Positions 1-6,001 of a stretch of 8,914 nucleotides of DNA are shown here, piece after piece; positions within the stretch are counted from its first letter, which is position 1, and each line of letters starts with the position of its first letter. The translations under genes and the position numbers were made by a program. A model generated the notes under the pieces. The model saw only the letters and a list, made by a program, of their open reading frames with translations. It did no database searches and had not been told where the DNA came from. Origin of the DNA: CBFGTJ01 sp965651815 (GTDB taxonomy: Bacteria; Actinomycetota; Acidimicrobiia; Acidimicrobiales; Microtrichaceae); NCBI GenBank assembly GCA_965651815.1, contig CBFGTJ010000132.1:1-8914 (forward strand), given 5' to 3'.

Positions 1-2
1 TC

Positions 3-155
3 AACGACGCGCACGGCCGGCCCGCGCTGCACCTGCACGGCCCCGTCGCCGACGCGGTCGACGCCCAGCTCGGCGACCGCTGGTGCGCGCACCTCTCGCT
101 GAGCCACGACGGGCCGACCGCCGCCGCGGTCGTCGTCCTCCAGGGGACCCGATGA
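3..155 (+). CDS. acpS: Holo-[acyl-carrier-protein] synthase, C-terminal fragment (5' end outside window)
   Basis: Only the last 50 codons are present, ending in TGA at 153-155. AcpS transfers the 4'-phosphopantetheine arm of coenzyme A to a serine of acyl carrier proteins or carrier domains of fatty acid and polyketide synthases, in the cytoplasm. The fragment shows the family's C-terminal pattern: a GRPALHLHG strand (GRP, then alternating hydrophobics, then G), the signature SLSHDG, and a closing TAAAVVVLQ strand. From memory, the mycobacterial AcpS tail has the same layout (GRP..RL.G, SL.HEG.TAAAV). The stop overlaps the ATG of the downstream carboxylase by 4 bases, indicating a shared transcript and translational coupling. 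In mycobacteria acpS sits beside the type I fatty acid synthase gene, so the unseen upstream neighbour matters. An alternative is that this is the C-terminal phosphopantetheinyl-transferase domain of a larger synthase; the window cannot exclude it. Confidence 0.85.
   Translation, partial: NDAHGRPALHLHGPVADAVDAQLGDRWCAHLSLSHDGPTAAAVVVLQGTR
142..147 (+). promoter_or_regulatory. Ribosome binding site for the single-chain carboxylase
   Basis: AGGGGA lies inside the last acpS codons, 4 bases before the ATG at 152. It supports that ATG over the upstream in-frame ATG at 83, and suggests re-initiation or coupled translation from acpS. Confidence 0.6.
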
Positions 156-3100
156 GCGCGCTGCGGGTCGCGGTGCTCAACCGGGGTGACGCGGCGATGC
201 GCTTCCTGCGCACCGCCGGCGAGCTGCGCGACGCGGAGGGACCCCGCATCGAGGTCGTCGCGGTCCACACCGACCCCGACCGGGACGCACCGTTCGTCCG
301 GCTGGCCGACGACGCGATCCCCCTGGGACCGGCGCTGCGCCGCACCGACGGCGGCGTGCTGCGACCCGCCTACTGCGACGCGGAGCTGGTCATCGACCGC
401 CTCACCGCGGCCCGGGTGGACGCGGTGTGGCCGGGGTGGGGGTTCCTCTCCGAGGACCCCGACCTCGTCGAGCTCGTCGAGGCAGCGGGCATGACCTTCA
501 TCGGCCCGCCCGCCGCCGCCATGCGGGCCCTCGGCGACAAGGTGCGTGCCAAGCAGCTCGCGGCGTCCTGCGGAGTGCCCCTCGCACCCTGGGCGCGGCT
601 CGACCTCGCCGACCCGTCCAGCTGGCACGACCGTGCGGGTGAGGTCGGGTACCCGCTGATGGCCAAGGCGGCCAACGGGGGAGGCGGCCGGGGCATCCGC
701 CGCGTCGACGGCCCCGACCAGCTCGAGCGTGCGGTGCGCAGCGTGCAGGCAGAGGCGGAGGCGGCCTTCGGCGCCGGTGAGGTCTTCCTCGAGCGTTGCA
801 TCGAGTCGGCCCGCCACGTGGAGGTGCAGTTCCTCGTCGGGGTCGACGGGCGCGCCGAGACGCTCGGCGTGCGCGACTGCTCGATCCAGCGCCGCCACCA
901 GAAGCTCGTCGAGGAGACGCCCTCGCCGGTGCTGTCCCCGATCGAGGAGGAGCTGCTCACCAGCTCGACCGCCCGCCTCGCCGAGGCGGCCGGGTACCGG
1001 GGCGTCGGCACCGCCGAGTTCCTCTACACGCCCGCCGACCGTGCCGCCTCGTTCTGCGAGGTGAACGCCCGGCTCCAGGTGGAGCACACGATCACGGAGG
1101 TCGTGTGGGGCGTGGATCTGGTGCGGGCCCAGCTCGACGTCGCGCTGGGGCGGCCCCACCAGCGATCGGCCGGACCCCGTGGCTGCGCGGTGCAGGCGAG
1201 GATCGTCGCCGAGGACGCCGAGCGCGGCTTCGCCCCGTCCCCCGGCAGGGTGCTCGTCCACCGGCCGGCGGCCGGGCCGCACGTCCGGGTCGATGCCGGG
1301 GTGCGGGCCGGGTCGACGATCCCCGCCGAGTTCGACTCGATGATCGCGAAGGTCATCGGCTGGGGGCCGACCCGCGAGCGGGCGATGTCGACGCTGTCGA
1401 GGGCGCTGCGCGAGTACGAGGTCCTCGTCGAGGACGGCGCCACGAACCGCGGGCTGCTGCTGGACCTGCTCGAGCGCGACGAGGTACGTGGTGCGACCGC
1501 GACGACCGGGTGGCTCGAGCAGGTCCCCGACCTCGGCGCGCGCGACGGCGGGGAGGGGGCGACCATCGCCCTCGCCGTCGCGGCGGTCGAGCTGGCGCGG
1601 CGCGAGCGCACCTCGCGGGTCGGTGAGTTCTTCCGCGCGGCGCGCACGGGCGTGCCGCAGCCGCCCCGGGCGGCGACCCGACCGGTCGAGGTCGAGCTCG
1701 GGTTGCACGGGGAGGTGCACCGGCTCGCGGTGCGCCACCGCGGCGGCACCCGATGGCTCGTCGGCCCGGCCGGCCGCGCCCTCGACCTGCTCGTCGAGCC
1801 GCTCGACGAGCACGCGGTCGTCGCGCACCTCGGCGGCCGTGCGGTCCGGGTCCTGCTCCACCGGGGATCCCAGGGCGTCACCGTCGACGTCGAGGGCCGG
1901 CTCCACCGCGTGGTGCTGAGCGACTCCGGTGTCGTCCGCGCCCCGGGGCCCGCGCTGGTGGTCGACCTCACCGTCGGGGTCGGCGACCGGGTCGAGGCCG
2001 GCCAGCGGATCGGCACGCTCGAGGCGATGAAGACCGAGGCCCCGCTCGTGGCCGAGGCCGCCGGGGTCGTCGAGCGCGTGGTCGTGCCCGTCGGCACGCA
2101 GGTGGCCGCCGGCGAGGCGATCGTGGTGCTCGGCCCCGACACGGCGGGCGCCACCGCTGCGGGCACCCCCGCTGCGGGCTCGTCGGCGGACCACGCCGAC
2201 CGAGGACGCTGGCCGGGCCAGGAGGTCCCCGAGTGCGAACGGGTCCTCGACCTGGTCGGCGCGCTGCTCACCGGGCACGAGTGCTCGGAGGACGAGGTCG
2301 ACTGGGCGATCGGGCGCCTCGACGCGCTCGCCCGCTCCGCGGGCCCCCACGACCCGTCGTGGGCCGGGCTCCTCGAACGCCTCGACACCTTCGTGCGCGT
2401 CGAGGCGCTCTTCGAGCGCAACCTCCTGCTCCTCGACGACCACTCGGCGGCGGTCAGCGCCGAGTCCGCCTTCCACGACCTCTGCAGGGCCGTCGGCGAG
2501 GGCGCCCCCAGGGCGATCCCCGAGCTGGAGCCCCTGCTCGCACGGGCGCTGGGGGTGCCGCCCACCGGCCTGCTCGACGACGATGCGGCGCAGGATCCCG
2601 ATGGGCTCCCGCTGCAGCTCTGGCGGCTGTACGGGACCCGCGCGCGAGGTGCTGAGCGCGAACGACTCCTGCTCGCGGTGCTGCGCGCCCTGTCGACCCT
2701 CGCCCGAGCCGGTGTCGTCGAACGCGCACAGCTCCTGGGTCGCCTCGACGAGGTGGAGCGTGCGAGCGCCGGCGCGGCGGGCACGCTCACCGAGGCCGCG
2801 GCGCTCGCCCGCTCGGAGCTCGGCGCGGATGCCGCGGCCCTCCGCCGGCTCGCCCCCGACGAGGTGGACCCCTCGTCGCTGACCGCGCTCGAGCGCTACC
2901 GGGCCTGGCAGCTCACGGTGCTCGAGGCCGTGGCCACCGACGCCGGCCGCGCGGTGGTCGTCGCCGCGCACGCCTCGGACGGGTCCGACCGGCGCACGGT
3001 GCTCGCGGTCGAGTTCCGCGGCGCGACCGGCCCGCTGCACGAGATGGGGGAGGCCGAGCTCGCCCCGTTCGCCACCCTGTTCGACGCCGGTGCGGCCCTG

Positions 3101-5107
3101 CTCGCCCGGCGCCGCGACGAGCACTCCCGGGCGCGCGGCGAGGAGTGGTGGGCGGCCGCGCACGTGGCGCTGCACGGCGTGCACGCCGGGGGACCAGAGG
3201 CGCTCCTCGCGCTGTCGACCCGCTTCGAGCCCGCGACGCGCGGGCTCGCCCTCCAGGACGTCACGGTGTGCTGCGTCCCCGGCGGGTCCGTACCCCCGGA
3301 GGAGTACTCGCTGCGGCGCCGGGGGCACGCACGCATGGAGGTGCTCCCCTCCGACCCCGCCGCGGCGACACCACGGCGCGAGCTCGACCGGCGGGCGCTC
3401 ACGGCACGGCGGCTCGGCGTCGTCGACCCGTGGGAGCTCGTCGACCTGCTGCGCGGCCGGGTCCACCCCGGCGAGGTGCCGCACGCCGCGCTGCGGGACG
3501 GCTCGTTCGTCGAGCACGACCTCGACGAGGAAGGGCGCCGCCTCGTCCCGGTGGACCGCCCACCCGCCGGGCACTCGTGCTCGGTGATCGTCGGCGTGGT
3601 CGAGAACCCGCTGCCCGGCCGCGCGGAGTGGGCCAGGCGGGTGTGGATCGCCGGGGACCCGTTGCGCTCGATGGGATCGCTCGGCGAACCCGAGTGCCGA
3701 CGGGTCATCGCGGCGATCGACCTCGCGGAGGAGCTCGGGGTCCCGCTCGAATGGGTCTCGATCTCCTCGGGCGCACGCATCGCCTGGGACTCGGGCACCG
3801 AGAACCTCGACTGGACCGCCGCGGTGCTGCGCCGGATCGTCGAGTTCACCCGGGCCGGCGGCGAGATCGACGTGATCGTGGCCGGCACCAACGTCGGGGC
3901 CCAGTCGTACTGGAACGCCGAGGCGACGATGCTGATGCACACCCGGGGCATCCTCGTCATGACCCCGAACGCGTCGATGGTCCTCACCGGTCGGCGGGCG
4001 CTGGAGCTGTCCGGCTCGGTCGGCGCACAGGACGAGGTGGCGATCGGCGGCCACGACCGGACCATGGGCCCCAACGGGCAGTCGCAGTACCGGGCCGACG
4101 ACCTCGCGGACGCCTACGCGATCCTCATGGAGCACCACGCCCTGACCCACGCGGGCGCCGGCCGCACCCGGGCACCGGTGCTGCGCACGACCGACCCCGT
4201 CGCGCGCGACGTCTGCCTGGAGCCCTACAAGGGCGGGGACGAAGGCTTCGCCACGATCGGCGACCTGTTCGACCCCGCCGTGAACCCCGGGCGCAAGCGT
4301 CCCTTCTCGATCCGGGCGGTCATGGGGGCGCTGGTGGACCGGGACGGGCCCCGCCTGGAGCGTTGGCGCACCATGGCCGACGCGGACGGCGCCGTGGTGT
4401 GGGAGACGCGCCTGGGTGGCCACCCGGTCGCGCTCATCGGCATCGAGTCACGGCCACGTCCCCGTCGCGACGCCGCCCCGGTGGACGGCCCGGCCGAGTG
4501 GGCCGGCGGCACCCTCTACCCGGCCGCCTCGAAGAAGGTCGCCAGAGCCCTTCGCGCCGCGTCGGGCAACCGGGCGGCGGTCGTGCTCGCGAACCTGTCG
4601 GGCTTCGACGGCAGCCCCGAGTCGCTGCGGCGGCTGCAGCTGGAGCACGGCGCCGAGATCGCCCGGGCGGTCGTGGAGTTCGACGGGCCGATCGTGTTCA
4701 CCGTCATCGGCCGCTACCACGGGGGCGCCTACGTCGTGTTCTCCAAGCGGCTCAACCCGCGGCTCACCGCCCTCGCGGTGGAGGGGAGCTACGCGTCGGT
4801 GATCGGCGGCGCACCGGCAGCGGCGGTGGTGCTCACCCGGGACGTGCGCGAGCTCGCCGCCCGCGACCCAGGGGTCGCCCGCGCCGCGGCGCGGCTCGAG
4901 GGCGCGGCGGACGGGCAGGAACGGCTCCGGCTGCTCGAAGCGCTCGACGAGGCCCGCGCGGCGGCGCTCAGCTCGGCGCGCGCCGAGGTCGCCCGCCGCT
5001 TCGACGCCGTGCACACCGTGGAGCGGGCGGTCGAGGTCGGCTCGCTCGACGCGGTGATCCCCGCGTCGCAGCTCCGGCCGGCGATCGTCGCGGCGCTGGG
5101 TGGCTAG
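152..5107 (+). CDS. Single-chain multidomain biotin-dependent acyl-CoA carboxylase (BC-BCCP-central-CT)
   Basis: This 1651-residue enzyme should carboxylate a biotin with bicarbonate and ATP, then pass the carboxyl group to the alpha carbon of an acyl-CoA. Biotin carboxylase spans about 3-450: NRGDAAMRFLRT at 10-21, ATP-grasp glycine loop GGGG 176-179 after Lys172, RDCSIQRRHQK 241-251, and EVNARLQVEH 303-312. A beta-rich stretch follows at about 510-590. The biotinyl domain is about 595-662, with EAMKTE and target Lys627. Residues 685-1040 are a mostly helical central region I cannot assign. The carboxyltransferase has a beta-like half (about 1140-1330; SGARI 1206-1210, NVGAQSYW from 1247) and an alpha-like half (about 1370-1565; NLSGFDGS 1481-1488, RYHGGAY 1521-1527). 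Order and motifs such as VWPGWGFLSEDP and the GSLGEPE...SGARI stretch recall eukaryotic acetyl-CoA carboxylase. Known bacterial single-chain relatives are mycobacterial long-chain acyl-CoA carboxylase and the Deinococcus YCC family. The ATG at 152 is chosen for its ATGA overlap with acpS, its ribosome binding site and the position of the biotin carboxylase start. Acyl-CoA substrate unknown. Confidence 0.94.
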   Translation: MSALRVAVLNRGDAAMRFLRTAGELRDAEGPRIEVVAVHTDPDRDAPFVRLADDAIPLGPALRRTDGGVLRPAYCDAELVIDRLTAARVDAVWPGWGFLSEDPDLVELVEAAGMTFIGPPAAAMRALGDKVRAKQLAASCGVPLAPWARLDLADPSSWHDRAGEVGYPLMAKAANGGGGRGIRRVDGPDQLERAVRSVQAEAEAAFGAGEVFLERCIESARHVEVQFLVGVDGRAETLGVRDCSIQRRHQKLVEETPSPVLSPIEEELLTSSTARLAEAAGYRGVGTAEFLYTPADRAASFCEVNARLQVEHTITEVVWGVDLVRAQLDVALGRPHQRSAGPRGCAVQARIVAEDAERGFAPSPGRVLVHRPAAGPHVRVDAGVRAGSTIPAEFDSMIAKVIGWGPTRERAMSTLSRALREYEVLVEDGATNRGLLLDLLERDEVRGATATTGWLEQVPDLGARDGGEGATIALAVAAVELARRERTSRVGEFFRAARTGVPQPPRAATRPVEVELGLHGEVHRLAVRHRGGTRWLVGPAGRALDLLVEPLDEHAVVAHLGGRAVRVLLHRGSQGVTVDVEGRLHRVVLSDSGVVRAPGPALVVDLTVGVGDRVEAGQRIGTLEAMKTEAPLVAEAAGVVERVVVPVGTQVAAGEAIVVLGPDTAGATAAGTPAAGSSADHADRGRWPGQEVPECERVLDLVGALLTGHECSEDEVDWAIGRLDALARSAGPHDPSWAGLLERLDTFVRVEALFERNLLLLDDHSAAVSAESAFHDLCRAVGEGAPRAIPELEPLLARALGVPPTGLLDDDAAQDPDGLPLQLWRLYGTRARGAERERLLLAVLRALSTLARAGVVERAQLLGRLDEVERASAGAAGTLTEAAALARSELGADAAALRRLAPDEVDPSSLTALERYRAWQLTVLEAVATDAGRAVVVAAHASDGSDRRTVLAVEFRGATGPLHEMGEAELAPFATLFDAGAALLARRRDEHSRARGEEWWAAAHVALHGVHAGGPEALLALSTRFEPATRGLALQDVTVCCVPGGSVPPEEYSLRRRGHARMEVLPSDPAAATPRRELDRRALTARRLGVVDPWELVDLLRGRVHPGEVPHAALRDGSFVEHDLDEEGRRLVPVDRPPAGHSCSVIVGVVENPLPGRAEWARRVWIAGDPLRSMGSLGEPECRRVIAAIDLAEELGVPLEWVSISSGARIAWDSGTENLDWTAAVLRRIVEFTRAGGEIDVIVAGTNVGAQSYWNAEATMLMHTRGILVMTPNASMVLTGRRALELSGSVGAQDEVAIGGHDRTMGPNGQSQYRADDLADAYAILMEHHALTHAGAGRTRAPVLRTTDPVARDVCLEPYKGGDEGFATIGDLFDPAVNPGRKRPFSIRAVMGALVDRDGPRLERWRTMADADGAVVWETRLGGHPVALIGIESRPRPRRDAAPVDGPAEWAGGTLYPAASKKVARALRAASGNRAAVVLANLSGFDGSPESLRRLQLEHGAEIARAVVEFDGPIVFTVIGRYHGGAYVVFSKRLNPRLTALAVEGSYASVIGGAPAAAVVLTRDVRELAARDPGVARAAARLEGAADGQERLRLLEALDEARAAALSSARAEVARRFDAVHTVERAVEVGSLDAVIPASQLRPAIVAALGG
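2154..2183 (+). repeat. 15-bp tandem repeat encoding an Ala/Gly linker after the biotinyl domain
   Basis: Two adjacent 15-base units, starting at 2154 and 2169, share their first 11 bases (CCGCTGCGGGC). They encode part of the run AAGTPAAGSS (residues 669-678) just after the biotinyl domain. A low-complexity Ala/Gly/Ser/Thr/Pro stretch here fits a flexible tether that lets the carrier swing between active sites. The in-frame 5-codon unit probably arose by local duplication. Confidence 0.55.
5104..5107. other. Shared CTAG where two convergent genes end
   Basis: The carboxylase stop on the plus strand is TAG at 5105-5107, and the dioxygenase stop on the minus strand is TAG read from 5106 to 5104. 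Because CTAG is its own reverse complement, the two genes overlap tail to tail by 4 bases and no intergenic terminator can exist. Each transcript must run into the other gene or end by a factor-dependent mechanism. Confidence 0.9.
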
Positions 5108-5925
5108 CGCCCCACCTCGCCGTCGGCGTCGAGGTGCGGGAACGCGTCGCAGTCGACGAAGCGCTGCCCCGGCTCCAACCCGAACTGGTCGTAGTGCGGG
5201 TGGGTGAGCCCGATGTAGATGGTGTCGCTGCGGATGTAGCGGAACGCGACCGCCTCGCGCCGCCCGGGACCCTTGTTGCGCCCCGACCCGTGCAGGGTGA
5301 GCTCCCAGTGCGCCTGCGCGTCGCCGGCCTGCATCGCCTTCCCACCGACCACCTCGCGGTCCCGCAGGTGCGGGTAGGCGTCGCGGATGTCGCGCTGCTC
5401 GATCAGGCCGAGCGGCCCCTCGTGGTGCGAACCCTTGAGGTAACGGAGCGGTCCCATCTCCGGGGTGAGGTCGACCAGGGCGATCCACAGGGTGACGCAG
5501 CCCTTCCGGTCGAAGGGCCAGTAGGAGTAGTCCTGGTGGTAGGGGATCGCCGAGGCCCCCTCCGGCTTGAAGAAGCTGATGTCCTGGCAGAACAGGGCGT
5601 CCGGCTGCTCGAGCAGCGCGACGACGGCGCTGGAGAGCCGGCGGGAGGTCGCGACGCTGCGGACGAACGGGTCCCGCCACGCGACGCCCTCGTGGCTGAG
5701 CAGCGCGGTGGGGTCCGCGGCGGGCTTGGTGGGGCCGCTGATCGTGGTGCGGGGCTCGGCGGCGAGCAGCGCGTCGCGCAACCGGGTCGCGGTCGCTCGG
5801 TCGAGCAGCCCCGGCAGCGAGGCCCAGCTGTCGCGGTGGAGCATCCGGACCTGCTCCTCGGTGACCGGGTAGGGCACGTCGAGGCTGCGGTCGCCGACCT
5901 CGGTACGGGCGTCGGTCGCGCTCAT
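5104..5925 (-). CDS. Phytanoyl-CoA dioxygenase (PhyH) family Fe(II)/2-oxoglutarate oxygenase
   Basis: The 273-residue protein is a complete cytoplasmic member of the PhyH family, which hydroxylates its substrate using O2 and 2-oxoglutarate and releases CO2 and succinate. The iron-binding facial triad is visible: His130 and Asp132 in YHQDYSYW, and distal His212 in LHGSGRNKG. Arg222 or Arg223 shortly after is the likely 2-oxoglutarate carboxylate ligand. MGPLRYLKGSHHEG (about 157-170) is the family's typical loop, and the length is usual. Substrates in this family range from acyl-CoAs to free small molecules, so specificity is open. The ATG at 5925 is preferred because a promoter sits directly upstream with its predicted start on that A and no Shine-Dalgarno is present; the frame stays open further upstream but only as a shadow. 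The gene follows the esterase in the same direction after about 76 bases and shares its stop tetranucleotide with the carboxylase. Confidence 0.93.
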   Translation of the reverse strand: MSATDARTEVGDRSLDVPYPVTEEQVRMLHRDSWASLPGLLDRATATRLRDALLAAEPRTTISGPTKPAADPTALLSHEGVAWRDPFVRSVATSRRLSSAVVALLEQPDALFCQDISFFKPEGASAIPYHQDYSYWPFDRKGCVTLWIALVDLTPEMGPLRYLKGSHHEGPLGLIEQRDIRDAYPHLRDREVVGGKAMQAGDAQAHWELTLHGSGRNKGPGRREAVAFRYIRSDTIYIGLTHPHYDQFGLEPGQRFVDCDAFPHLDADGEVGR

Positions 5926-5931
5926 CCGCGG

Positions 5932-5960
5932 AACGTAGACCGGGCGGTCCAACCGGTCAA
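5932..5960 (-). promoter_or_regulatory. Predicted leaderless housekeeping-type promoter of the PhyH-family gene
   Basis: Read on the minus strand, TTGACC (5960-5955) is a near-consensus -35 box, followed by exactly 17 bases and TACGTT (5937-5932), which fits the actinobacterial -10 pattern TAnnnT. Six bases (CCGCGG) then precede the ATG at 5925, so standard spacing puts +1 on the A of the start codon. No Shine-Dalgarno is present, consistent with a leaderless mRNA, which is common in Actinobacteria. Confidence 0.7.
5938..5958 (-). promoter_or_regulatory. Operator-like inverted repeat inside the promoter spacer
   Basis: GACCGG (5958-5953) and CCGGTC (5943-5938) form perfect 6-bp inverted arms separated by 9 bases. 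A second GACCG (5949-5945) lies between them and can also pair with the promoter-proximal arm. The element covers the end of the -35 box and the whole spacer, where a dimeric repressor would block RNA polymerase. No regulator gene is visible in the window, and such arms arise fairly often by chance in GC-rich DNA. Confidence 0.35.
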
Positions 5961-5968
5961 CGGATCGG

Positions 5969-5996
5969 CGGCCCGCCCGTCCCGCCCGTCGGGCCG
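5969..5996 (-). terminator. GC-rich hairpin just after the esterase stop, possible terminator
   Basis: CGGCCCG (5969-5975) pairs perfectly with CGGGCCG (5990-5996), giving a 7-bp all-GC stem with a 14-base loop. It starts 5 bases past the esterase stop and lies before the next promoter. There is no T-tract, which is frequent for actinobacterial terminators but weakens the call. It may separate the three-gene unit from the dioxygenase gene. Confidence 0.4.
5972..5989. repeat. Perfect tandem 9-bp duplication in the intergenic gap
   Basis: CCCGCCCGT occurs twice back to back (5972-5980 and 5981-5989). It fills the loop and part of one arm of the hairpin between the esterase and dioxygenase genes. 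It is probably a replication-slippage product. Confidence 0.6.
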
Positions 5997-6001
5997 ACCG
6001 C

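Noticed and set aside
83..151. ATG at 83 as the start of the carboxylase, adding 23 residues
   Set aside because: The extension is Arg/Pro-rich, lies within the acpS coding sequence, and precedes the biotin carboxylase fold. The ATG at 152 has a ribosome binding site and an ATGA overlap.
1024..2790. 588-codon open frame on the minus strand inside the carboxylase gene
   Set aside because: Ser/Arg/Thr-rich composition with no fold or motif; typical antisense shadow of a high-GC gene.
4712..4732. Apparent loss of the substrate-binding Arg of eukaryotic CT (RGG motif read as HGG in RYHGGAY)
   Set aside because: Classical bacterial CT subunits carry KAYGGAY at the same place, so the motif is a normal variant and not evidence of inactivity.
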